NCBI RefSeq assembly: GCF_014352935.1
Contig: NZ_CP060694.1
Location: 1,488,001-1,552,000 of the forward strand
Direction: 5' to 3'
Source of the DNA: Aliarcobacter cryaerophilus
GTDB taxonomy: Bacteria > Campylobacterota > Campylobacteria > Campylobacterales > Arcobacteraceae
Length of the DNA stretch: 64,000 nt
The notes beneath the pieces were generated by a model. It saw only the letters and a list, made by a program, of their open reading frames with translations, ran no database searches and was not told where the DNA came from. Positions 45,895 through 54,380 of the stretch are shown here, one piece after another. The position numbers and the translations under genes were made by a program. The first letter of the stretch is position 1. The number at the start of each line of letters is the position of its first letter.

Positions 45895-46677
45895 ATGTTA
45901 AAAAAAATTTATAACTGGTCATCATCTTGGACTGGTACAATAGTAATTGTACTTACAATTATATTTTTTGTTGCTCAAGCCTTTGTAATTCCTAGCGGAA
46001 GTATGAAAAATACACTTTTAATAGGTGATATGCTTTTTGTTAAAAAATTCTCCTATGGAGTTCCAACTCCTACAATTCCTTGGATTGAAGTAAAAGTTTT
46101 ACCAGATTTTAAAGGAAATGGACATTTAATAGAAGGTGAGAGACCAAAAAGAGGTGATATCGTAGTATTTAGATATCCTCATGATCCAGATATTCACTAT
46201 GTAAAAAGAGCAGTAGCTACAAGTGGAGACACTATATTTTTAAAAAATAAAATTTTATATCTTCACCCTAAAGAGGGAAATGATTTTGTAAAAACTGAAT
46301 TTAAAGATTATGAAACTATTGATATAGATGGAAAACTTTTTGTTGTAAGTCCATACGAAAAAGAGCATAAAGGAATTCATAATGATCCAAATGTCACTAG
46401 AAATCTAATAGCTCCAAAAGAATTATTTGATATGCAAGAGATTGTTATACCAGAAGATGAAACATTTATGATGGGAGATAATCGTGACCACTCAAATGAT
46501 TCAAGGTTTTGGGGAAGTGTACCTTACAAATATATAGTTGGAAAACCTTGGTTTATCTATTTTTCTTGGGATGATGATTACAAAATTAGATGGGATAGAG
46601 TTTTTAGAACTGTTGAAAGTTTAGAAAAAGATATTGATACAACAGCTGAAATTAAGCATGAGGAAGGAATTTATTAA
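45895..46677 (+). CDS. lepB: Signal peptidase I
   Basis: A 260-residue inner-membrane peptidase. One N-terminal helix (TIVIVLTIIFFVAQAFVIP) is followed by the Ser nucleophile in PSGSMKNTL (S36), Lys region HYVKRAVATSGD and the box DNRDHSNDSRFWG. It cleaves signal peptides from secreted proteins such as the ZnuA and ligase proteins encoded nearby. It starts directly at the folD stop and overlaps rpiB by one base. Confidence 0.96.
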   Translation: MLKKIYNWSSSWTGTIVIVLTIIFFVAQAFVIPSGSMKNTLLIGDMLFVKKFSYGVPTPTIPWIEVKVLPDFKGNGHLIEGERPKRGDIVVFRYPHDPDIHYVKRAVATSGDTIFLKNKILYLHPKEGNDFVKTEFKDYETIDIDGKLFVVSPYEKEHKGIHNDPNVTRNLIAPKELFDMQEIVIPEDETFMMGDNRDHSNDSRFWGSVPYKYIVGKPWFIYFSWDDDYKIRWDRVFRTVESLEKDIDTTAEIKHEEGIY

Positions 46678-47132
46678 TGAAATATTTTATCGGTGCAGAT
46701 CATGCTGGAATTGAAATAAAAGCATTTGTAAAAGATTTGTTTGAGCAAAGAGGACATGAAGTTGAAGATTTAGGTCCATATAATAAAGATAGAGTTGATT
46801 ATCCTGATTTTGCAGCAAAAGTTTGCAAAAAAGTTTTAGAAAATAGTGGTTCAATGGGTATTTTAATTTGTGGAAGTGGAATTGGAATGAGTATGGCTGC
46901 AAATAAATTTGATGGAATAAGAGCAGCTCTTTGTCACAATGAATACAGTGCAAGAATGGCTAGAAAACACAATGATGCAAATGTACTTTGCTTGGGTGAA
47001 AGAGTAAGCGGTGAAGGTATGATTGAAGCTATTATAAAAGCTTGGGATAAAGCAGAATTTGAAGAGGGAAGACATACACAAAGGGTTGAAAAAATAAACG
47101 CTTTAAGTAAAATTGGAAATTGTAGAGCATAA
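46677..47132 (+). CDS. rpiB: Ribose-5-phosphate isomerase B
   Basis: 151 residues of the RpiB/LacAB family: FIGADHAGIEIKAFVK at the N-terminus, ILICGSGIGMSMAANKFDGI with the catalytic Cys, RAALCHNEYSARMARKHNDA. It interconverts ribulose-5-P and ribose-5-P. TAATG overlap with lepB indicates coupling. Confidence 0.96.
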   Translation: MKYFIGADHAGIEIKAFVKDLFEQRGHEVEDLGPYNKDRVDYPDFAAKVCKKVLENSGSMGILICGSGIGMSMAANKFDGIRAALCHNEYSARMARKHNDANVLCLGERVSGEGMIEAIIKAWDKAEFEEGRHTQRVEKINALSKIGNCRA

Positions 47133-47159
47133 TTTAATTTTATATACAAGGAAAATATT

Positions 47160-47291
47160 ATGGCTGATTGGCAAGTTTATTTGATGATGACTGCAATTGT
47201 TGCAGCTATGTTACTTGGAAAAAAACTTATGTTTTTTGATAGTAACAAAAAAAAGAGTGATGATAAAAAAATCAATAAGGATGAAAATTGA
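47160..47291 (+). CDS. Micro membrane protein (43 aa)
   Basis: 43 codons with AAGGAAAATATT directly before the ATG. One helix (WQVYLMMTAIVAAMLLGKKL) is followed by a Lys/Asp/Asn-rich tail (SNKKKSDDKKINKDEN). Its stop overlaps the TTG start of the HD-domain gene, and its 3' end supplies that gene's AAGGA ribosome site, so the two are coupled. Function unknown. Confidence 0.7.
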   Translation: MADWQVYLMMTAIVAAMLLGKKLMFFDSNKKKSDDKKINKDEN

Positions 47292-48517
47292 TAAATCCAA
47301 AAATTATCGAATATATATTTTCAAGTGCATCTATTCAAAGGTGGAATGATTATCCAAGAATGGTTGATTTAGTAGAACTTGACAAACAAGCACATAAATT
47401 TATAATTGCTTATTTTATAGCAAAACTTGAAGATGATATAAATTTTACACATCTAATAGAAGCTGGAATTTTTGAGTTTTTAAGAAGAGTTGTTGTTACA
47501 GATATTAGACCTGATGTTTTTAGAAAAGCTTTACAACAAAAATCAAAAGAGATTAACAGCTGGGTTGTAGGTAAACTAAAAAGCTCTATAGAAAATATTG
47601 AGAATGGAAACTTTTTACAAAAATTTGAAGAATTTTTAAATGATCCAAATATGTATAAAAAAGAGAGATTTATATTAAAAGCAGCTTCATATTTATCTAC
47701 AAAATGGGAATTTTCAATAGTTTATCAAACAAGTCAATTCTTAAGCGATATTGAGGAAGTTAAAAAAGCTGTTGATGCTGAAATTGAAGATTATTATGAG
47801 TTAATTGGGGTAAGAAAAATAGCTCTAAATAAAAAATTAGCAAAAATAGTAGATTTAAGTGGAAGATTGAGATTTCAAAAAAGATGGGCTCAAACTCCAA
47901 GAATTCCTGAAACTTCAGTTTTAGGACATATGCTAACAGTTGCCCTATTTTCATATTTTTACTCTTTAGAAGTAAAAGCTTGTGACAAAAGATTACAAAA
48001 CAATTTTTTTACAGCGCTATTTCATGATTTACCAGAAGCTTTAACAAGAGATATTATAAGCCCTGTAAAATATAGTGTAGATGAACTTTCAGAGATAATT
48101 GCTGAATATGAAGTTGCAAAAATAGAAGATGATATTTTGCCAAATATTCCTATAAATATCCAAGAAGAGTTCTCTTATATTCTAGGGATTTCAAAAGGTA
48201 TAAAAGAGGAGTTTGCAAATAAAGTAAAAATAGATGGGAATATCACAGAAGTTGATGATATAAATAAGTATAATCTTGATAAATATGAAGCCATAGATGG
48301 TTTAGCTCTTAAACAGTGTGATAAATTATCTGCTTTTGTTGAAGCATCTTTATCTATATCTCATGGAATAAAAAGTAAAGAGCTAATCAGTGGTAAAAAA
48401 GAGATTTTAAAAGGCTTAAAAGAGATAAATGGGGTTGATTTTAAACAAATAGCTCTTGATATTGACAGTGAGTTTGGAAGTAACGGACAGATTCAAACAA
48501 CTTTAGATTTTGAATAA
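47288..48517 (+). CDS. HD-domain phosphohydrolase-like protein
   Basis: 409 residues. The HD core lies in the second half: PETSVLGHMLTVALFSYFYS (His), FFTALFHDLPEALTRDIISP (His-Asp), and KQCDKLSAFVEA (final Asp), resembling YfbR-like nucleotidases. The ~190-residue N-terminal half is all-alpha and specific to this lineage. TTG start with AAGGA six bases upstream, coupled to the micro-gene. Substrate unknown. Confidence 0.85.
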   Translation: MINPKIIEYIFSSASIQRWNDYPRMVDLVELDKQAHKFIIAYFIAKLEDDINFTHLIEAGIFEFLRRVVVTDIRPDVFRKALQQKSKEINSWVVGKLKSSIENIENGNFLQKFEEFLNDPNMYKKERFILKAASYLSTKWEFSIVYQTSQFLSDIEEVKKAVDAEIEDYYELIGVRKIALNKKLAKIVDLSGRLRFQKRWAQTPRIPETSVLGHMLTVALFSYFYSLEVKACDKRLQNNFFTALFHDLPEALTRDIISPVKYSVDELSEIIAEYEVAKIEDDILPNIPINIQEEFSYILGISKGIKEEFANKVKIDGNITEVDDINKYNLDKYEAIDGLALKQCDKLSAFVEASLSISHGIKSKELISGKKEILKGLKEINGVDFKQIALDIDSEFGSNGQIQTTLDFE

Positions 48518-48545
48518 TCTTTTATTTTATAGAGTATTTATATAA

Positions 48546-50060
48546 GTGTTATTAACTGCTGAGCAAGAAGAGATTGTAAATAGTTCATTAGACTCATTTA
48601 AAATAAATGCAGTTGCAGGAAGTGGTAAAACAACAACTCTTCTTGAGTATGCAAAAAAAAATTCAAACTTAAAAATTTTGTATTTAGCTTATAATAAATC
48701 TTTACAAATTGCTCTAAATGAAAAATTAAAAGATTATCATTTACCAAATCTTCATATAAGTACAATTCACTCTTTAGCATACAATAAAACAGAAGCTTAC
48801 AAATACAAACTAACACCTGAATTAAAAACAAATATCCTAGAAAAACTAATCATAAATCATGAATTTCAAGATAATAAAAAGAGCTACTACCCTAGTTTAG
48901 AATATACAACTATTTTAAAAAACCTTATAAATTTTTACTGTAATTCAAATCTAATAGAGCTTGATTTAAAACTACTTGAAGAGTTTAAAAAGCAAAATGA
49001 TTTTGGGGTAAAAATCTTAGATATTTTAAATAAAAAAGAGAAAAAACTATTAGAGCATTTAAAATTAACTCTTAGCTCTATGAAGTTAGGAAAAATAGAT
49101 GCTATTCATGACTTTTATCTAAAAATGTTCTATCTAAATAAAAAAATATCTTCAAATCTCAATTATGATTTAATTTTAATTGATGAAGCACAAGATATAA
49201 GCGATGTGATGATAGGAATAATTGAGAATCAAAAATGTAGAAAAATATATGTTGGAGATAGTTTTCAACAAATTTATAGTTTTAGATATGCTTCAAATGC
49301 ACTTAATAAAATATATTTACCATCTTATGAATTAACTTTTAGCTTTAGATTTTCAAATAGTTATGCAAAGTTTTTACAATCTTATTTAAACTCTCTTTAT
49401 ACTTTAAATGGTTCAAAAAATATTTTTTTAAATGGAGTTGATGATAATAAATTAACTACAAAAGTTGGAAGGGAGTTTTTAGATTTTAATAAACAATTTA
49501 CAATAATTTCTAGAACAACTTTTGGCTTAATTCAAGAGTTAATAAAACATATCCATAACAAAAAAAAGCTATTTTTTGAAGGTGGTTACAACTCTTACTC
49601 TTTTATGAATCAGACTGTGTACTCTATTTTTTATTTAAAAAATAGGAAAAATGACAAAATAACTATTGATGAAATAAAAAATTTTGATACAATTTTTGAA
49701 CTTGAGACATTTGCAAAAGAGACTAAAAATCAAGACTATCTAAATATTATTAGATTTGTAAATAGTTATGGTGATAATATTTTTGAGATAAATAAGAAAA
49801 TTAAAGAGTATTTAGTTCCAAATAAAGATGAAGCAGACATTATCTTCACAACAGCACATAAAGCAAAAGGTATGGAGTATAATCAAGTAATTATGACAGA
49901 TGATTTCATCACAAAAAAAGATATCTTAAATAGAAAAAAAAGTCTTAGTTTTGCTTCAATTTGTGAAGAGTTGAATATTTATTATGTAGCAGCTTCAAGA
50001 GCCAAATTTTCTATAAGTTTAGCTGATTTAAAACTTGATTACAAAGAAGAAAAAGATTAA
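48546..50060 (+). CDS. UvrD/Rep-family DNA helicase (short)
   Basis: 504 residues of superfamily 1A, shorter than UvrD or Rep (about 670-720). Walker A is NAVAGSGKTTTLLEYAKK; motif Ia ILYLAYNKSLQ; motif II LILIDEAQDISD; motif III GDSFQQIYSFR; motif V TTAHKAKGMEYNQVIM; motif VI YVAASRAK. The 2B subdomain is reduced. GTG start. It follows the HD protein by 28 bp and is probably a repair or recombination helicase; the specific role is unknown. Confidence 0.88.
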   Translation: MLLTAEQEEIVNSSLDSFKINAVAGSGKTTTLLEYAKKNSNLKILYLAYNKSLQIALNEKLKDYHLPNLHISTIHSLAYNKTEAYKYKLTPELKTNILEKLIINHEFQDNKKSYYPSLEYTTILKNLINFYCNSNLIELDLKLLEEFKKQNDFGVKILDILNKKEKKLLEHLKLTLSSMKLGKIDAIHDFYLKMFYLNKKISSNLNYDLILIDEAQDISDVMIGIIENQKCRKIYVGDSFQQIYSFRYASNALNKIYLPSYELTFSFRFSNSYAKFLQSYLNSLYTLNGSKNIFLNGVDDNKLTTKVGREFLDFNKQFTIISRTTFGLIQELIKHIHNKKKLFFEGGYNSYSFMNQTVYSIFYLKNRKNDKITIDEIKNFDTIFELETFAKETKNQDYLNIIRFVNSYGDNIFEINKKIKEYLVPNKDEADIIFTTAHKAKGMEYNQVIMTDDFITKKDILNRKKSLSFASICEELNIYYVAASRAKFSISLADLKLDYKEEKD

Positions 50061-50145
50061 AAATAGTATTTTTATAAATTATAGAAAATGAAATATGATA
50101 TAATTTCCGACTTAAAAACTATAGCAAAAAAATAAAAGGATAAAT

Positions 50146-50895
50146 ATGCAGTACTTTGGAGAGATACAAACAAAATATGAAGAGGTATTTTTAACACAAA
50201 GTTATATGTATTTCAAAAAAGATGAAGATGAAAATATTAGTGCAAAAGATTTAAAAAATTTAATAAAAACAAAAGATGATAGAAAAAAAAATATTATAGG
50301 AACTGTATTTATATATAACCCAGTTGTTACACCTATTGGATTTGATTCAAATAAATTTTTACTAGAGCAAGATTTCAAAGCTTTTGATGAATTAATAGAA
50401 CTAAAATGTGAAGGTTATATAACTATTTTCAAACAAGCTATGAAAGATAGTTGCAAAGGAAAAATAGTAGAGATAAAAAATTTATTTAATCTAATAGAAG
50501 GGCACATTGACTCAAGCACTCTTTTATCAAAATTTAATGAAGATTTAGAAAAATATAACTCAAATCAAAATACAGAATTTGATAGAGATATTATGTATTT
50601 AGATGCTCAAAATTATCTTCCTTTTGGAAAATTTGTCTATTTTTGTTGGGGTGATAAAATAAATCCAAAAGAGTTCTCAAATATATCAGATTATGCAAGA
50701 ACTATCTATGAAAATTGTGTAAAAAGCGGAAAAAAAATAGCATTTGCTTACAAAAAAGAGAAAACTGTTGATGAATCAATAAAATATCTTCAATTCTCAA
50801 ATCCTATGCAAAATCATAAAAATAAGAATTCAATCTCTTTTGCTATTAAAAGGTCTTTTGATACTTTTCCTCCTACTCCTGCTTTTTATGAATAA
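50146..50895 (+). CDS. Protein of unknown function
   Basis: 249 residues, soluble, no signal peptide or membrane helix. It is rich in Lys/Asp/Phe. The stretch GKFVYFCWGDKINPKEFSNI and the ending SFDTFPPTPAFYE look structured, but I recognise no family. An AAAAGGATAAAT ribosome site and TATAAT at 50099-50104 give it its own promoter; a strong terminator overlaps its stop. It could be a lineage-specific gene or an anciently acquired accessory gene. It stands directly before the second tRNA cluster. Confidence 0.7.
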   Translation: MQYFGEIQTKYEEVFLTQSYMYFKKDEDENISAKDLKNLIKTKDDRKKNIIGTVFIYNPVVTPIGFDSNKFLLEQDFKAFDELIELKCEGYITIFKQAMKDSCKGKIVEIKNLFNLIEGHIDSSTLLSKFNEDLEKYNSNQNTEFDRDIMYLDAQNYLPFGKFVYFCWGDKINPKEFSNISDYARTIYENCVKSGKKIAFAYKKEKTVDESIKYLQFSNPMQNHKNKNSISFAIKRSFDTFPPTPAFYE

Positions 50896-50918
50896 TATTC
50901 ATAAAAAGCATATTTTTT
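50881..50918 (+). terminator. Strong terminator at the end of the unknown gene
   Basis: A perfect 13-bp stem (GCTTTTTATGAAT / ATTCATAAAAAGC) with loop AAT, followed by ATATTTTTT. It overlaps the last codons and stop of the gene and insulates it from the tRNA cluster. Confidence 0.88.
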
Positions 50919-50966
50919 AGCTAATTTTAATAATTAAGATTATACAATACCGTCCACTTAAATTAA

Positions 50967-51041
50967 TGGGGTATCGCCAAGCGGTAAGGCAACGGTTTTT
51001 GGTACCGTCACTCGAAGGTTCGAATCCTTCTACCCCATCCA
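50967..51041 (+). tRNA. tRNA-Gln (anticodon TTG), copy 2
   Basis: 75 nt, identical to the gene at 18319 including encoded CCA, in a different genomic location. Confidence 0.97.
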
Positions 51042-51063
51042 AAAATTTAAGTTCTTTTATTAT

Positions 51064-51148
51064 GGTGAGGTTGGAGAGTGGTCAAATCCTGCGGACTGTA
51101 AATCCGCCGCCTACGGCTTCGAAGGTTCAAATCCTTCTCTCACCACCA
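51064..51148 (+). tRNA. tRNA-Tyr (anticodon GTA)
   Basis: An 85-nt class II tRNA with a long variable arm (CCGCCTACGGCTTCG), acceptor GGTGAGG/CTCTCACC, loop CTGTAAA and encoded CCA. Confidence 0.96.
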
Positions 51149-51165
51149 CTTTTAAAATATATCAT

Positions 51166-51241
51166 GGCTCGATAGCTCAGTCGGTAGAGCAAAGGATTGA
51201 AAATCCTTGTGTCGACAGTTCGATTCTGTCTCGAGCCACCA
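51166..51241 (+). tRNA. tRNA-Phe (anticodon GAA)
   Basis: A 76-nt tRNA with acceptor GGCTCGA/TCGAGCC, loop TTGAAAA in an AGGAT/ATCCT stem, and encoded CCA. Confidence 0.97.
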
Positions 51242-51315
51242 CTTCAAAAAATCACAAATCATATTTAAATAATCATTAGCTATAATATTTCTTTAAAATA
51301 TTATCAAGGATTTTT

Positions 51316-51825
51316 ATGTCGAAAATTGGAATAATTGTTGCTAGTTCAAATAACAACCAAAAACTAGCTATTGAACTTCAAAAAATAGCAATTGAGCTAA
51401 ACTATGATAGTGAAATTATAAATTTAGTTGATTACAATCTACCTCTTTATAGCACAATTGAGGAGGAAAAAAATGGAATTCCTGAGTCTGTTTTGGATTT
51501 AGCTACACGAATAATTGATTTAAAAGCATTTATTATTGTAGCTCCTGAGTATAACGGTGTTATGCCACCTGTTTTAAATAATGCAATGGCTTGGACATCA
51601 AGAGCAACAAAAAACTGGAGAGATGCTTTTGATGATAAGATAGTGGCATTAGCAACACACAGTGGTGGTGGAGGTCAAAAAGGTCTTCAAGCTATGAGAA
51701 TTATGTTTCAACATTTAGGTGCAAATATTTTAGCAAGAGAGATTTTAACAACTTATGATAAACCTCTAAACAAAAATAGTGCTATAGCAATCTTACAAAA
51801 CCTTACAAAATTATCAAGAGCATAG
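51316..51825 (+). CDS. NADPH-dependent FMN reductase family protein
   Basis: 169 residues with a flavodoxin-like fold: IGIIVASSNNNQKLAIELQK (phosphate loop), VDYNLPLYS, APEYNGVMPPVLNNAMAWTS and ALATHSGGGGQKGLQAMR. It matches the azoreductase/NADPH:quinone or chromate reductase family. The ATG has TCAAGGATTTTT upstream. Monocistronic, between the tRNAs and a terminator-like hairpin. Confidence 0.9.
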   Translation: MSKIGIIVASSNNNQKLAIELQKIAIELNYDSEIINLVDYNLPLYSTIEEEKNGIPESVLDLATRIIDLKAFIIVAPEYNGVMPPVLNNAMAWTSRATKNWRDAFDDKIVALATHSGGGGQKGLQAMRIMFQHLGANILAREILTTYDKPLNKNSAIAILQNLTKLSRA

Positions 51826-51843
51826 GGATTTTATCCTTATGCT
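51819..51843. terminator. Hairpin between FMN reductase and GGDEF/EAL gene
   Basis: A 10-bp stem (AGCATAGGGA / TCCTTATGCT, one G-T) with a TTTTA loop between convergent genes; the flanking T-run is weak. Confidence 0.6.
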
Positions 51844-51855
51844 AATTTGCTTATT

Positions 51856-53562
51856 TTAATCTTCTATTTTATCGCTAGGTTCGTGTATATAATAACCTTG
51901 AACATAATCGACACCTAAATATTTAACTTTTTCTAAAATCTCTTTACTTGATACAAACTCTGCAATAGTTTTAAATCCTTGATCTTTAGCAAAATTTATA
52001 ATCATAGTAATTATATTTTCATTTCCTTTACTTACTAAAACATCTTTTATTAAAGATCCATCAATTTTAATATAATCAGCATCTAGTTTAATCAAGTACT
52101 CAAAATTAGAGTATCCGCTTCCAAAATCATCTATTGCAATTTTACAACCTAATTTTCTAATAGTAGAAAAAAATCCATTTATTAGATTAAAATCATCAAT
52201 CTCTTCACTCTCAACAATTTCAAAAACAACTCTATTACCAATATTTAACTCTTTTATTTTTTCTATTACATAGTTGGAAATCTCTTCATTTGAGATATCT
52301 TCAAATGTAAAATTTATTGAAAATTCAAATTCTTTATCTTTAAAATATTCAAAACTACAATCTATTATTTTTTTTGTAAGTTGTAAATATTGACCAGATT
52401 TTTTTGCAATATCTAAAAAGAAAAATGGAGAGACAATTTTTCCAGAATCATTTAATCTCATTAGACATTCATATTTTTCTATTTTATTTGTTTGTAAATT
52501 ATATATCGCTTGATAATATGGAATAATATCGTTATTTTCTAAAGCTTTTTTAATCTTTAATGTCCAAAAAATATTCTTTTCATAATCTTTTTCTATCTCT
52601 AAACTTCTATCATAAATAATCTGATTTGGGTTTGTTTTTGAATACTTTCTAATTACATTTGCCGTTTCAAGAAGTGAGTTTTTTGGCTCAAAAGAGAAGG
52701 TATAATTAATAGAAACAAATACTTCTCTACCTTTTGCTCTAATTGCTTTAGAAGATATTATTTTTGAAATCTCTTTAATATTTTTGATAAAATCAATCTT
52801 GCTCGCATTTGAAGCTAATATCGCAAAAACATCTGAAGTTAGCCTATAAACACTATAGCTTGGTTTTTTAATAACTAACTCTTCTATTCTTTTAGCAACC
52901 AATTTTAAAATATAATCTCCTATTTTATAACCAAAAAAGTCATTTACATCACTAAAATTTTTTATATCTAATATTGATATACTTAAGTTCTCTTGTTTAC
53001 TTATATCTTCAATAAGTTTGTATCTACTTCCTATTTCAGTCAGATAATCTTCTCTTAAAATTCTATTTAATTTTTCTGTTTTTAAAACTAAATCTGTAAT
53101 TTCATGCCTTATTGCAACGTATTCAAAAATCTCTCCATTTTCATCAAATATTGGAGATATTGTAGTATTTATATAGTAGAATGTTCCATCTTTCTTTTTA
53201 TTTTTTAAATTTCCTCTCCATATATTTCCACTTTTTATAGTTTTCCATAAATTTCTAAATATTTCTGAATCTTCTTCACCTCTTAAAATATTATGAGGTT
53301 TTCCTATAATCTCTTCTCTTTTATATTGTGAAACCTCACAAAATGTATCATTTACATATGTAATATTTCCTTTTAAATCGCTATTTGAAATAATATTTGA
53401 TGATTTTGTAGCTTTGTTATATTGTCTTAATATATTTGATTTTCTTTGAAGTTCTTTTTGTTCAGATTTTAATTTTCTTAAGCTGAAATGTTTTATTATT
53501 AAAAAAGCAAGTAAAAAAATTATTGTAAGAAAAAGTGAGTACTCTAAAATTGTAAATCTCAA
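51856..53562 (-). CDS. PAS-GGDEF-EAL protein (degenerate GGDEF, EAL likely active)
   Basis: 568 residues. An N-terminal membrane helix (about 5-25) is followed by a PAS domain (about 48-160; SDLKGNITYVNDTFCEVSQY), a GGDEF-like domain with its signature replaced by LTSDVFAIL, and an EAL domain. EAL residues are kept: YECLMRL (Glu of E-x-L), SINFTFEDIS (Asn), FEIVESEE (Glu), AIDDFGSGYSNFEYL (Asp-Asp) and YIKIDGSL (Lys), with IAEFVSSKE near the end. It should therefore hydrolyse c-di-GMP rather than make it. The promoter lies in the 177-bp gap before pdxH. Confidence 0.92.
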   Translation of the reverse strand: MRFTILEYSLFLTIIFLLAFLIIKHFSLRKLKSEQKELQRKSNILRQYNKATKSSNIISNSDLKGNITYVNDTFCEVSQYKREEIIGKPHNILRGEEDSEIFRNLWKTIKSGNIWRGNLKNKKKDGTFYYINTTISPIFDENGEIFEYVAIRHEITDLVLKTEKLNRILREDYLTEIGSRYKLIEDISKQENLSISILDIKNFSDVNDFFGYKIGDYILKLVAKRIEELVIKKPSYSVYRLTSDVFAILASNASKIDFIKNIKEISKIISSKAIRAKGREVFVSINYTFSFEPKNSLLETANVIRKYSKTNPNQIIYDRSLEIEKDYEKNIFWTLKIKKALENNDIIPYYQAIYNLQTNKIEKYECLMRLNDSGKIVSPFFFLDIAKKSGQYLQLTKKIIDCSFEYFKDKEFEFSINFTFEDISNEEISNYVIEKIKELNIGNRVVFEIVESEEIDDFNLINGFFSTIRKLGCKIAIDDFGSGYSNFEYLIKLDADYIKIDGSLIKDVLVSKGNENIITMIINFAKDQGFKTIAEFVSSKEILEKVKYLGVDYVQGYYIHEPSDKIED

Positions 53563-53739
53563 TATATTCCCTTCTTTTAAGCTAATTCAAAATTGAACTT
53601 CGATTATACTATAATATTTTAAAATAATTATTATTTTTCATTACTTTAGAAAAAAACAAAGATAAAGAGGTTTTAAATAAATAAGATATAAAATACAACT
53701 CTACATTAAATATCTATTATTTTATAAAAAGGAACAATT

Positions 53740-54378
53740 TTGGATTTAACAACTATAAGAGGAAAATACACTACAAAAAATTTTGATATAAAAGATTTGA
53801 ATAAAAATCCTTTTAAGCAGTTTGAAGTTTGGTTTAATGATGCACTAAATGAAAATCTTTTAGAACCAAATGCATTTTCACTAGCAACAGTTGGTTTTGA
53901 TATGATGCCTAGTATTAGAACTGTTTTATTAAAATATTTTGATAACGAAGGTTTTGTTTTTTTTACAAATTATGAAAGTAAAAAAGCAAAACAAATAGAA
54001 CAAAATCCAAAAGCTGCTGCACTTTTTACATGGTTAGCATTAGAAAGACAGATAAAAATAGAGGCAAATATTGAAAAAATATCAAAAGCTGATTCTCTAA
54101 AATATTTTTTAAGTCGTCCAAAAGGTAGTCAGCTTGGAGCATGGGTTTCAAGACAGAGTGAAACTATTAGCTCAAGGGCTTTATTGGAGCAAAAGTTTGA
54201 TGAGATGAAAAGAAAATTTTTAAATAAAGAGATACCATTTCCATCTTTTTGGGGTGGTTATATTTTAAAACCTATAAGAATTGAATTTTGGCAAGGTGGT
54301 GAAGATAGACTTCATGACAGATTTTTGTATGAACTAAAAGAAAATAGTGAATGGACAATATCAAGATTGGCTCCATAA
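53740..54378 (+). CDS. pdxH: Pyridoxamine 5'-phosphate oxidase
   Basis: 212 residues, FMN-dependent final step to pyridoxal 5'-phosphate, the cofactor of the PLP enzymes also encoded here. Signatures are FVFFTNYESKKAKQIEQNPKA, LSRPKGSQLGAWVSRQSE and the C-terminal IEFWQGGEDRLHDRFLYE with RLAP end. TTG start preceded by AAAAGGAACAA; no in-frame ATG fits. Confidence 0.95.
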   Translation: MDLTTIRGKYTTKNFDIKDLNKNPFKQFEVWFNDALNENLLEPNAFSLATVGFDMMPSIRTVLLKYFDNEGFVFFTNYESKKAKQIEQNPKAAALFTWLALERQIKIEANIEKISKADSLKYFLSRPKGSQLGAWVSRQSETISSRALLEQKFDEMKRKFLNKEIPFPSFWGGYILKPIRIEFWQGGEDRLHDRFLYELKENSEWTISRLAP

Positions 54379-54380
54379 AT

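Noticed and set aside
50966-51175. Open frame across the second tRNA cluster
   Set aside because: It runs through tRNA-Gln and tRNA-Tyr genes and is not a protein gene.
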